Assembly (NCBI GenBank): GCA_037045355.1
Contig: JBAOHO010000029.1
Location: 62,001 to 126,000, forward strand
Source: Candidatus Nanopelagicales bacterium
GTDB lineage: Bacteria > Actinomycetota > Actinomycetes > S36-B12 > GCA-2699445
Length of the DNA: 64,000 nucleotides
Direction of reading: 5' to 3'
Position 1 is the stretch's first letter. Each line of letters begins with the position of its first letter. The translations under genes were made by a program, and so were the position numbers. The notes below the pieces were generated by a model, which saw only the letters and a program-made list of their open reading frames with translations, did not search any database and had not been told where the DNA came from. Of the stretch, positions 27,314 through 35,008 are shown one piece after another.

Positions 27314-27628
27314 ATGCCCACCGCCACCATCGCGGGCCAAGAGGTCCAGATCAACGACGAGGGTTTCCTCACCGAATACGACGAATGGAACGAAGACATC
27401 GGCAAGGAGCTCGCCGCCAATATCGGCGTCGACATGACCGACCGCCACTGGGAACTCATCCGTTGGCTCCGTGAGGACTTCAAGGAGAAGAACGAGACGG
27501 CGACCACCCGCCGGGTGCAGACCGTCGGAGGTTTCCCCACCAAGGAGCAGTTCCAACTGTTCCCCAAGAAGCCGGCGAAGAAGATGGCCTATGTCGCCGG
27601 TCTTCCCAAACCACACGGCTGCGTCTGA
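27314..27628 (+). CDS. tusE: TusE/DsrC-family sulfur carrier with a single cysteine
   Basis: 104-aa small sulfur-relay protein. The family C-terminus GLPKPHGCV has the penultimate cysteine C103, which carries persulfide. The second cysteine of true DsrC, eleven residues upstream, is replaced by alanine (A92 in KKMAYVAG). It is therefore of the single-Cys TusE type rather than the dissimilatory DsrC type. N-terminal half: INDEGFLTEYDEWNEDIGKE. It starts one base after the DUF1641 stop and precedes the DsrE-like gene by 17 bp. Confidence 0.93.
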   Translation: MPTATIAGQEVQINDEGFLTEYDEWNEDIGKELAANIGVDMTDRHWELIRWLREDFKEKNETATTRRVQTVGGFPTKEQFQLFPKKPAKKMAYVAGLPKPHGCV

Positions 27629-27645
27629 GGATCAAGGAGTAACCC

Positions 27646-28161
27646 ATGACTATCGTTCCGAACTTCGGCGATGACGAGGCCACGGATCGCAAACTCGCGA
27701 TCATCTGTTCCAAGGGCAACCTGGACATGGCCTACCCGGCCCTGATCCTGGGCAATGCCGCGCTGGGCGAAGGGGTCGAGACTCACCTCTTCTTCACCTT
27801 CTGGGGCTTCGACATGATCACCAAGTCCCGCATGAACGACCTGCAGTTCTCGCCCGCCGGCAACACCGCGATGCACCTGCCCGGTCGCGACACTCACTTG
27901 CCCCAGGCTCTGGCACCCGTGCCGGGGATGACGGCAATGGCGACCAAGATGCTCAAGAAACAGATCGCCGATCTCGGGGTTCCCGAGGTGCCCGAGTTCC
28001 TCGACCAGATCGTTGCCGCGGGTGGTCACCTGTGGGCCTGTCGGCTGTCAGCGGACATGAACAATCTGACCGACTCGGACCTTCGCGATGACATCGAGGG
28101 AATCATCAACGCCAGTGACTTCATCGAACTCACCGACGGGGCCCAACTGCTCTTCATCTGA
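27646..28161 (+). CDS. DsrE/DsrF-family sulfur transferase (DsrE2-like)
   Basis: 171-aa protein of the DsrE/F/H superfamily. C21 in LAIICSKGNLDMAYPAL and C132 in HLWACRLSADM match the two conserved cysteines of DsrE2-type proteins. These trap and pass sulfane sulfur between TusA/DsrC-like carriers. ATG 27646 with AAGGAG upstream. It is the last gene of the regulator–SQR–DUF1641–TusE operon, followed by tandem array B and a terminator hairpin. Confidence 0.9.
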   Translation: MTIVPNFGDDEATDRKLAIICSKGNLDMAYPALILGNAALGEGVETHLFFTFWGFDMITKSRMNDLQFSPAGNTAMHLPGRDTHLPQALAPVPGMTAMATKMLKKQIADLGVPEVPEFLDQIVAAGGHLWACRLSADMNNLTDSDLRDDIEGIINASDFIELTDGAQLLFI

Positions 28162-28242
28162 GTGAGCCTCTGCATTTGAGCCGGTCTCGTCATCTGAGTG
28201 GGTCCCTTCATCTGAGTGGGTCCCTTCATCTGAGTGGGACAG
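28153..28242 (+). repeat. Stop-anchored tandem array B, 18-bp unit, five units
   Basis: Units of 18 bp, best copies TTCATCTGAGTGGGTCCC at 28207–28224 and nearly identical neighbours at 28189 and 28225. The first unit (28153–28170) is the end of the DsrE-like gene with its TGA at 28159–28161; the second is degenerate. Since 18 is a multiple of three, each unit repeats an in-frame stop. Confidence 0.93.
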
Positions 28243-28252
28243 GCGTATGGTG

Positions 28253-28288
28253 ACCGATCCCCTGGGACGCCCGTTCCTGGGGATCGGT
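28253..28288 (+). terminator. Terminator hairpin of the sulfur operon
   Basis: Perfect 10-bp stem ACCGATCCCC / GGGGATCGGT with a 16-nt loop, followed by TTCTG. It lies 92 bp after the DsrE-like stop, right after array B. The best terminator candidate in the window. Confidence 0.75.
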
Positions 28289-28394
28289 TTCTGATTGAGC
28301 GGACGAAATGGTCCGATCACCGGGGAACCTCTGCCCCGGACGGGTAGCGTCGTCCTCGCGGGATCGCCCCGCCCCACCACGGATGGAGACCGAC

Positions 28395-28763
28395 GTGTCG
28401 AACCGCACCTTGATCCGACGAGCGGCGATCACGCTGCCCCTCGCCGGCGCTCTGGCCGCCCCCATGCTCATCTCGGGACCTGCCCAGGCCGCTGGTAAGC
28501 CACCGTGCACCAAGAAGGCAATCGGCAAAGCTGTCAAGGACGGCACGGTCGAGACAATGGTCTGCGGAAACAAGTCCGGATTCCGTTGGGGCGCAGGGTC
28601 GTACAGCACCGGCGAAGAAGATGCCGCCTACCTGGTCAAGGCCTTCACCGGAACTGCGGGTGACACCTGGAAGCGCGTCAAGGGCAAGAAGCTGACTGAA
28701 GCCTGTGACACGGGTCAGATCCCCAAGAAGGTCTACAAGGTGTCGCCCTGCGCCGTGAGTTGA
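28395..28763 (+). CDS. Small secreted four-cysteine protein, unknown function
   Basis: 122 aa. GTG 28395 with GGAGACC upstream. A Sec-type signal peptide (NRTLIRRA basic end, hydrophobic ITLPLAGALAAPMLI, cleavage after AQA near residue 32) leads to a mature protein of about 90 residues. It has four cysteines (38, 57, 104, 119), likely two disulfides, and a basic lysine-rich character. I do not recognise a family. It lies 44 bp upstream of the Nif11-type precursor gene on the same strand, possibly on one transcript. Confidence 0.72.
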   Translation: MSNRTLIRRAAITLPLAGALAAPMLISGPAQAAGKPPCTKKAIGKAVKDGTVETMVCGNKSGFRWGAGSYSTGEEDAAYLVKAFTGTAGDTWKRVKGKKLTEACDTGQIPKKVYKVSPCAVS

Positions 28764-28807
28764 TCCTCGACGGTCAGAGATCATCAACGACGAAGAAGGG
28801 TTCGACG

Positions 28808-29077
28808 ATGGCCGCGCTCGACGAACTGTTGGACAAGGCGCAGACCGATGAAACACTCATGGCGGCCCTACGCACAGCGACGACCAACGAGGACATCCTC
28901 AGGATCGCCGCCGAGCACGGCGTGCCGCTCAGCCCCGACGATCTGGACACCGACACGCAGTTGACCGACGCCGATCTGGAGAGCATGGCCGGCGGCCGGG
29001 CGTGGCCGACGATGGAGGTGTTCTGCGGCACCGTCGGTAACTTCTGCACCTTCAACCCCTACGCCTGCCAGGCCTGA
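28808..29077 (+). CDS. Nif11-type RiPP precursor peptide
   Basis: 89 aa, ATG 28808 with AAGAAGGG upstream. Residues 1–61 match the Nif11-like leader pattern: DELLDKAQTDETLMAAL helix, EDILRIAAEHGVPLSPDDL, and the acidic TDADLESMAGG ending in a double-glycine cleavage site at 62–63. The 26-residue core (64–89) starts RAWPTMEVF and has cysteines at 73, 80 and 87, exactly seven apart. A threonine lies five residues before each of the first two (T68, T75) and six before the last (T81), which would suit methyllanthionine rings. No modification enzyme or transporter is adjacent, so the maturation type is open. Confidence 0.82.
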   Translation: MAALDELLDKAQTDETLMAALRTATTNEDILRIAAEHGVPLSPDDLDTDTQLTDADLESMAGGRAWPTMEVFCGTVGNFCTFNPYACQA

Positions 29078-29117
29078 TCACTCTCGTCGGACCCGCTGCC
29101 GATCCCGGGAGGACCGC

Positions 29118-30128
29118 ATGAAAGCCGTGGGTTACACCCAACCCGGGGCTCTCGATCGACCCGAGGCACTGATCGACTTCGAACTCCCGGAACCTCAGTC
29201 GGGTCCTACCGATCTCCTCGTCTCGGTCGATGCGGTTGCAGTCAATCCGGTCGACACGAAGATCCGGCGCACGCGACGCCCAGAGCCGGGAGCCTGGCAG
29301 GTGCTGGGATGGGACGCTGTCGGCACGGTGGTGTCGACTGGACATCACGCGGTGGGGTTCTCGCCTGGTGACCGCGTTTTCTACGCAGGCGCCATCGACC
29401 GACCCGGGTGCAACTCCCAGTTCCACGTTGTCGATCATCGGATTGCGGCGCACGCTCCGGTCGGCCTGTCGGATGCCCAAGTCGCAGCCTTGCCCCTGAC
29501 CAGCCTCACGGCCTGGGAGTTGCTGTTCGACCGACTGGGCGTGCCGGTTGGAGGCGGAGCCGGGCACAACTTGCTGGTGATCGGGGCTCCCGGCGGTGTC
29601 GGGTCAATGCTGATCCAGTTCGCCCGCCGACTCACGAAACTCACCGTGATCGCGACGGCCGGCCGCCCCGAGAGCCGCATGTGGGTCAGCGGACTCGGTG
29701 CCCATCATGTGATCGATCATCGGCAGCCGTGGCTGCCGCAGTTGCACGACGTTGGGTGCGAGTCAGTCACATGGCAAGCCGCACTGACTCACACGGCACA
29801 GCACTGGGAGTCCATGGTCGAGATCGCCCAGCCTCAGGGTGCGATCGCTGTGATCGACGACCCAGGACCACTGGACGTGGCGGCGATGAAGCGCAAGAGC
29901 CTGGCGCTGCACTGGGAGTTCATGTTCACGAGGTCCCTCTTCGCCACCGAGGACATGGCCGAGCAAGGACGGATTCTCGGGAAGGTCGCAGATCTTGCTG
30001 CGAACGGAACAGTAGTCTCCCCCGTCACGCAAACACTGTCTCCCATTTCGGCCGCGCACCTACTCGATGCGCACCGTCAGAGCGAAGCGGGCACGACCAT
30101 CGGCAAGATCGCTGTGACCGGCTGGTGA
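29118..30128 (+). CDS. Zinc-type alcohol dehydrogenase / quinone reductase (MDR superfamily)
   Basis: 336-aa medium-chain reductase. N-terminal GroES-like domain (AVGYTQPGALDRPEAL, VDAVAVNPVDTKIR, LGWDAVGTVV, FSPGDRVFYAG) and a Rossmann domain (LLVIGAPGGVGSMLIQFARR). It fits the ADH-family-1/QOR-like group that lacks catalytic zinc ligands. Likely NADPH-dependent reduction of an enone or quinone; substrate unknown. ATG 29118 with GGGAGGACC upstream. It follows the RiPP precursor by 40 bp but looks like a generic housekeeping member. Confidence 0.9.
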   Translation: MKAVGYTQPGALDRPEALIDFELPEPQSGPTDLLVSVDAVAVNPVDTKIRRTRRPEPGAWQVLGWDAVGTVVSTGHHAVGFSPGDRVFYAGAIDRPGCNSQFHVVDHRIAAHAPVGLSDAQVAALPLTSLTAWELLFDRLGVPVGGGAGHNLLVIGAPGGVGSMLIQFARRLTKLTVIATAGRPESRMWVSGLGAHHVIDHRQPWLPQLHDVGCESVTWQAALTHTAQHWESMVEIAQPQGAIAVIDDPGPLDVAAMKRKSLALHWEFMFTRSLFATEDMAEQGRILGKVADLAANGTVVSPVTQTLSPISAAHLLDAHRQSEAGTTIGKIAVTGW

Positions 30129-30132
30129 CTGA

Positions 30133-30486
30133 GTGGCTGACTCGATTGACTCGCCAGTTCGTCTGCCAGTTCACGCCAAGCCCGGCAGCCGCCGGGAGTC
30201 GGTGACGCTCGGGACCGACGCCGCAGGCAAACGTGTTCTCGTGGTCAAAGTGAGCGCCCGGGCTGTGGAGGGAGCTGCCAACCGCGCCGTGGCGGCCGCG
30301 GTGGCGCACGCATTGGGGCTTCGGTCCCGACAGGTGGAGGTCGTGATGGGAGTACGATCCCGCACGAAGATCGTCGAGGTCCGCGCTTCGTCAGGCGATG
30401 TCCGCGCCGCCCTGTCTCGGTTGCGGGACACGTCCGTCCCGGGCGGTCCCGACCCCGGCACCGATGTCCGGAGGCGGTCTGTGTGA
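30133..30486 (+). CDS. DUF167/UPF0235 family protein
   Basis: 117 aa. The DUF167 core is clear: LPVHAKPGSRRESV, VLVVKVSARAVEGAANRAV, and VVMGVRSRTKIVEVR. An additional basic C-terminal tail (about 15 residues) is present. GTG start four bases after the dehydrogenase stop. It overlaps the next gene by 4 bp. Function unknown in bacteria. Confidence 0.86.
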   Translation: MADSIDSPVRLPVHAKPGSRRESVTLGTDAAGKRVLVVKVSARAVEGAANRAVAAAVAHALGLRSRQVEVVMGVRSRTKIVEVRASSGDVRAALSRLRDTSVPGGPDPGTDVRRRSV

Positions 30487-31067
30487 CGCAACCTGATCCC
30501 GTCTCTGTGGCGGACCCCGAAGACACCCTCAGCGGCCGGTTCGTGGCTGTTGTTCTCGTGTTGGGTGTGATCATCACGGTTCTGCTCTGTTTCGCGCTGC
30601 CGGCAGTGGCCGGTCAGGTCTCCGAGGTGACGACCCCCAGCGGGGCGATCACCGATGGGCGGGTGAGCCTGCAGCCCCAGCCGGGCTGGGAAGTTCTGGC
30701 GAATACCGATCCTGACCAGCCGACGGAACAGTTGCTGGCCAAAGAAGGGGTGGTGCTCGCGCTCGTCACCGTGCCGGCAGATCTGGGTACCGATCCGCAG
30801 GCTTACCTGGACGCGATGCTGGAGCAGTTCGACGGCAGTCTCGTGCCCGACTACGAACCCGTCGCATTCGAGACTCCCACCGGTGACCAGGGGGTGGCGG
30901 TCATGGTGACCGGTACGAGTCAGGCCGGGATGCTCGCTGCCATCGTGTCCCGCGACAGCTCGGTCGCGGCGCTGGTACCCGTGATCGGGGACCCCGTGGC
31001 ATCTTCTGCGTTGCTCAGTGAGATTTCCGAGATGGTCACGTCGGTACGTATCAAGAGAGCGTCATGA
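30483..31067 (+). CDS. Single-pass membrane protein, unknown
   Basis: 194 aa. Short cytosolic N-terminus, one transmembrane helix (RFVAVVLVLGVIITVLLCFA, about residues 19–38), then an extracytoplasmic domain rich in V, T and P with no cysteines. I recognise no family. It overlaps DUF167 upstream and the PrsW-type protease downstream (both 4 bp), so the three are one operon; it might be a partner or substrate of the protease, which is inference. Confidence 0.75.
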   Translation: MTQPDPVSVADPEDTLSGRFVAVVLVLGVIITVLLCFALPAVAGQVSEVTTPSGAITDGRVSLQPQPGWEVLANTDPDQPTEQLLAKEGVVLALVTVPADLGTDPQAYLDAMLEQFDGSLVPDYEPVAFETPTGDQGVAVMVTGTSQAGMLAAIVSRDSSVAALVPVIGDPVASSALLSEISEMVTSVRIKRAS

Positions 31068-32338
31068 TGGCCCCGGCCCCGGCTCCGGCTACCGCGCCGC
31101 GCCGCACTGTCTCCAAGGCTCCGCTGACGACCGGCAGTTCGCGCAGATGGATCTTGTTCGTCAGCATCGTGATCTCCCTGGTCCCGCTGTTGGTGAGCCT
31201 CGAGAACCTGCTGCTGTCATCGGAGGTGTCGCCGCTTCTGGCGGCGTCTTCGGCAGTGGTGTGGGCGCTTTACACGATCCCGTTCCTCATCATCATCCGT
31301 CGTATCGACTTCTTCGAGCGGGAGCCGTGGATCTCACTGGTGGCCGCCTTCTTGTGGGGCGGATTCATCGCGGGCGGAATGGCTCTGATGGCCAATGACG
31401 CGATCTTCGACCTGGTCACAGTGCAAGGCGGTGTGGTCGCAGCTCAGGACTGGGGAGCGGCCATCGCCGGGCCCACTACCGAGGAACTTGCCAAAGGGCT
31501 CGGCGTGTTGTTGATCCTCATGGCAAGCCCCCGCCGTCCCCGCACTGCCCTGGATGGCTTCGTCAGCGGAGCGGTGGTCGGGTTGGGCTTCCAAGTGATT
31601 GAGAACTTCGGCTACACCATGAACACCAGCGCCATCGAGGACGATCCCAGCCTGGCGCCGCTGGCTCAGATGTTCGTCATCCGAGGCCTGATCGCGGGTC
31701 CTTTCTCGCACGCCGTGTATACCGGAATCGTCGGACTCGGTATCGGGTATCTGGTCACAGCGACCGACCGAAGCATGCTGCGTCGGATCGGTGTCGCTCT
31801 TCTGGCGTTCATCGGTGCGTATGCGGCGCACTGGTTCTGGAACTCGCCACTGCTGATCAACCAGGTCAGCTTCCTGGGATCGGTGCTGGTCAAAGGGGCG
31901 TTCACCTTCGGCATCCTGATCGTGGGGCTGCGTATCGCCCGGCGGCGCGACGCCGCGTTCTTCAGCGAAGGCCTGTCCGGGGTGCCCGACTGGCTGTGTT
32001 CACCGGCGGAGCAGCAGAGCCTCTCGACAGGCAAGGGCCGCAAACGCGCGCGCACGGCAGCCAAACGCGCGGGGGGCCGACCTGCCAGACGGGCGATGGC
32101 GTCGCTGCAGCGAGCGCAGGCCGATCTGGCGGTTGCGGTGCGGGTAGGGGATCAGCAAGCAGCTGACAACGCCGTCGAACGGATCAGGGCCGCTCGCGCG
32201 GTCGTGCCGCTCCCGACGGCCGCAGCGTCTCCACCCGAACCGGTTTCCCCGACCGCCACTCAGCCGCCACCCAGCACGCAACCCCTTGCCGCCGAACCAC
32301 ATGCATGGGAGCCACCCACCGGCCCGCCCGTCGTGTGA
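31064..32338 (+). CDS. PrsW-family intramembrane metalloprotease
   Basis: 424 aa with about eight transmembrane helices. Family motifs: GPTTEELAKGLGVL (E-E-x-x-K), GLGFQVIENFGYTM (E-N) and GPFSHAVYTGIVG (H) supply the glutamates and histidines of the active site. The last about 110 residues are basic then proline-rich (RKRARTAAKRAGGRPARRA, QPPPSTQPL) and cytosolic. PrsW cleaves anti-sigma factors such as RsiW in Bacillus; the target here is unknown. It starts by overlapping the stop of the upstream membrane-protein gene. Confidence 0.9.
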   Translation: MMAPAPAPATAPRRTVSKAPLTTGSSRRWILFVSIVISLVPLLVSLENLLLSSEVSPLLAASSAVVWALYTIPFLIIIRRIDFFEREPWISLVAAFLWGGFIAGGMALMANDAIFDLVTVQGGVVAAQDWGAAIAGPTTEELAKGLGVLLILMASPRRPRTALDGFVSGAVVGLGFQVIENFGYTMNTSAIEDDPSLAPLAQMFVIRGLIAGPFSHAVYTGIVGLGIGYLVTATDRSMLRRIGVALLAFIGAYAAHWFWNSPLLINQVSFLGSVLVKGAFTFGILIVGLRIARRRDAAFFSEGLSGVPDWLCSPAEQQSLSTGKGRKRARTAAKRAGGRPARRAMASLQRAQADLAVAVRVGDQQAADNAVERIRAARAVVPLPTAAASPPEPVSPTATQPPPSTQPLAAEPHAWEPPTGPPVV

Positions 32339-32378
32339 CTCGTGGTTCCGACAACCCTCGAACACACCAGTCGCAGAC

Positions 32379-33209
32379 TCAGGGAGGCGCAATGCCAGCG
32401 GCGGCGCCTACTGCGCGCGCTGCTCGCCACAGGCGGGATCGACCGCCTGCGGTCGCAGCCATCGACCGAAGCGCGTCAGCTCCGTCCCGCTTCGACATCT
32501 TGGCGCCGGCTTCGTCGGTGAGCAGGTCATGATGCACAAACCGTGCCGCGGTGAATCGATCGGCGCCCAATGGTCCCGCCAACGACAACTGCGCCGCGGT
32601 CGATTCGGCGAGGTCTCGACCCCGAACCACAGTGTCGACAGCCAGTTCTCGGTCGAGCACCACGGAGGCCAACTGGTACGACGGCAGGTCATCCCGCCTC
32701 CATACGATGAAGTCCCCCATGGAATCGACCAACTCGGTCACCTGGACGCCGGACGCGGCGATGACCGATGCGTCGAATCGGTCGCTGCGGAAGCGCAATG
32801 ACGATTCCCCTGGCCGTGCCGCGAGACCATGCCCCAGACATGGATCGACCACACCCGGACCCCGGTGCAGCAGCGTGGCTCGGGAACAGCGACAGCCGAA
32901 GACCAGGTCCTCGGCCAGAAGCGGATCCAGTTCTTGACGGAACTCGTCGACGCGCTGCAACTGCGAGTAGCTCTGTCTGAACTCCTCGGGCCCGGAGGGA
33001 CCGTGAGTCACGGAGATCCCCAGCCAGTCCACCGCCCAGAAGATGTCATCGAGGAACCGCGGCGGCACCCGGACAAGATTCATGTCGTCGATGCGCAGAT
33101 GAAGGGTGGATCCGGGCTCCGTGCGCGCCAGCCAGTCGGTGAGCAGAAAGTTGACCGCGTTCCCCGCATGCAGGAAGCCACTCGGGGTGGGAGCGATCCG
33201 GGTGATCAC
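32379..33209 (-). CDS. gluQ: tRNA glutamyl-Q(34) synthetase-like protein (GluQ-RS)
   Basis: 276-aa truncated glutamyl-tRNA synthetase paralogue lacking an anticodon domain; the family adds glutamate to queuosine-34 of tRNA-Asp. VITRIAPTPSGFLHAGNAV carries the HIGH-type motif and AKMSKRDGADAL the KMSKS motif. The zinc site is CRC…C (FGCRCSRATL and VVDPCLGHG). I chose GTG 33209 because AAGGAGA lies just upstream and the family begins here; the frame is open further upstream to 33506 without homology. 222 bp separate it from the divergent thiol-peroxidase-like gene; nothing clear is seen in that gap. Confidence 0.88.
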   Translation of the reverse strand: MITRIAPTPSGFLHAGNAVNFLLTDWLARTEPGSTLHLRIDDMNLVRVPPRFLDDIFWAVDWLGISVTHGPSGPEEFRQSYSQLQRVDEFRQELDPLLAEDLVFGCRCSRATLLHRGPGVVDPCLGHGLAARPGESSLRFRSDRFDASVIAASGVQVTELVDSMGDFIVWRRDDLPSYQLASVVLDRELAVDTVVRGRDLAESTAAQLSLAGPLGADRFTAARFVHHDLLTDEAGAKMSKRDGADALRSMAATAGGRSRLWRAARAVGAAAGIAPP

Positions 33210-33431
33210 GCTTCTCCTTCCCGCGGCCCTTCGGGCGCCGCGATGTTTCCATCCGCACGCCGCGATGACCTTCCCGACATCGCGCGTCGAGTCGATCCCG
33301 TGAACAGTAGCGAAGGCATCACGCCTCCCCATGTTCTTCCTTTGGCCCAAGTTGCCGCACCCCCGGTGGGACGTCGCGCCGGCACACACCACTGCCAGAA
33401 CGTGGCGGGGCTGATCGGTAGGCTCGCCACC

Positions 33432-34013
33432 ATGGCAGTTCAATCTGGTCGAATCACGCTGGGAACCCCCCTGCCCGACGTCACCCTCACGGATCTCGAC
33501 GGCCATTCCGTCAACCTCGCGGAATACCGCGGTACCGACTCACTCGTGGTCGCGTTCTGCTGCAATCACTGCCCCTATGTGCGTCACATCGAAGCCGCAC
33601 TCGGTGTGCTGGTCGCGGAGTTCGACGAGGTGCCTGTGCGTTTTGTGGCGATCTCCTCCAACGACATCGCGGCCTACCCGGACGATGACGTGGCCGGGCT
33701 CAGGGACCAGGCCCAACGAGCGGACTGGCGGTTCCCCTACCTGCAGGACCTCGACCAGAGCGCGGCTCGAGCCTTCGCAGCGGCCTGCACGCCAGACTTC
33801 TTCGTCTACTCGCCCGAAGGGACCCTGGCCTACCGAGGTGCATTCGACGCCTCCAGCCCCAAGAACAATGAACCGCTGACCGGTGATCTGCTCCGCAGCG
33901 CGATCTCCGCGACCCTCCGCGGTGAGCCGGTGCCCCAGCCGCACCGGCCCGCGCTTGGCTGCGGCATCAAGTGGTTACCCGGCAACGAACCAGAGGCGGT
34001 CAGCTTCACGTGA
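33432..34013 (+). CDS. Thioredoxin-fold AhpC/TSA-like protein
   Basis: 193 aa, ATG 33432. Thioredoxin fold with the FCCNHCPYVRHIE motif, in which C-x-x-C (CNHC) occupies the active-site position; then VRFVAISSNDIAAYPDDD and PDFFVYSPEGTLAYRGAFD. This matches the actinobacterial thioredoxin-family group that includes DUF953-like redoxins. Likely thiol-dependent reductase or peroxidase. It precedes the FNR-like gene by 11 bp. Confidence 0.88.
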   Translation: MAVQSGRITLGTPLPDVTLTDLDGHSVNLAEYRGTDSLVVAFCCNHCPYVRHIEAALGVLVAEFDEVPVRFVAISSNDIAAYPDDDVAGLRDQAQRADWRFPYLQDLDQSAARAFAAACTPDFFVYSPEGTLAYRGAFDASSPKNNEPLTGDLLRSAISATLRGEPVPQPHRPALGCGIKWLPGNEPEAVSFT

Positions 34014-34024
34014 CAAACTCTCGT

Positions 34025-35008
34025 ATGACAGATATCACCGTCGACGTCGGCATCATCGGCGCCGGCCCCACCGGCCTCTACGCCGCGTACTACGCAGGCT
34101 TCCGCGGCTGGAGCACCGCGGTCATCGACGCCTTACCAGAGATCGGCGGCCAGATCACCGCGATGTATCCCGAGAAGGACATCTTCGACGTCGCCGGATT
34201 CCCCAGCGTTCGCGGCAGGGTCCTGGTGGAGGAACTGGCCAAGCAAGCGGAGCAGTTCGATCCGCACTATGTGCTCGGCGACCAGGCGACGCAGATCGAC
34301 GCACCCGACGGCGGCCCAGTCACCCTGACCCTCGCCAGCGGTACTACGGTCACGGCCAAGGCCGCGATCATCACGGGCGGAATCGGGTCTTTCAAGCCGC
34401 GACCGCTGCCCGCGGGCGGCGAGTGGGAAGGCAAGGGCTTGGTCTTCTTCATTCCCAAGCCTGAGGAACACGCGGGCAAGGACATCGTCATCGTGGGCGG
34501 CGGCGACTCGGCTCTGGACTGGGCGCACATGCTGCACCCCATCGCGCGCAGCGTGAGCGTCGTGCACCGTCGCGACCAGTTCCGCGCCCACGGCACCATG
34601 GTGGACAAGGCCCGCGAGATGGGAATCTCGCTGTTGACCCCCTGCGAGGTGACCGCGGTGCGTGGTGAGGGCGGGATCACCGAAGTCGAGGTCACCAGCA
34701 AGACCGACGGGTCGATCCGGGTCCTGCCCGCCGACACACTCGTCGCTGCTCTGGGCTTCATCGCGAACATCGGCCCCATGACAGGTTGGGGGCTTGACCT
34801 CGAGAAGAGACACATCCGGGTGGACACCACGATGAGGACCAATCTTCCGGGCGTATTCGCAGCGGGCGATATCGCGGTCTATCCGGGCAAGGTCCCCCTG
34901 CTCTCGATCGGCTTCGGCGAAGCTGCCCTGGCCGTCAACAACGCTGCGCCTCTTGTCAGTCCCGAACTCGGGGTGTTCCCCGGCCATTCCAGTGGAGAGT
35001 CCCAATGA
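34025..35008 (+). CDS. Ferredoxin/flavodoxin--NADP reductase, thioredoxin-reductase-like type
   Basis: 327-aa flavoprotein. FAD site GIIGAGPTGLYAAYYAG; NADP site IVIVGGGDSALDWAH; C-terminal GVFAAGDIAVYPGK. No C-x-x-C between them, which separates it from thioredoxin reductase and fits the type 2 FNR (YumC-like). Moves electrons between NADPH and ferredoxin or flavodoxin. ATG 34025; it overlaps the beta-carbonic anhydrase gene by 4 bp. Confidence 0.93.
   Translation: MTDITVDVGIIGAGPTGLYAAYYAGFRGWSTAVIDALPEIGGQITAMYPEKDIFDVAGFPSVRGRVLVEELAKQAEQFDPHYVLGDQATQIDAPDGGPVTLTLASGTTVTAKAAIITGGIGSFKPRPLPAGGEWEGKGLVFFIPKPEEHAGKDIVIVGGGDSALDWAHMLHPIARSVSVVHRRDQFRAHGTMVDKAREMGISLLTPCEVTAVRGEGGITEVEVTSKTDGSIRVLPADTLVAALGFIANIGPMTGWGLDLEKRHIRVDTTMRTNLPGVFAAGDIAVYPGKVPLLSIGFGEAALAVNNAAPLVSPELGVFPGHSSGESQ

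Noticed and set aside
33210..33431. N-terminal extension of GluQ-RS or a separate small gene
   Set aside because: The frame is open, but the residues resemble nothing and the family start with an RBS is at 33209.
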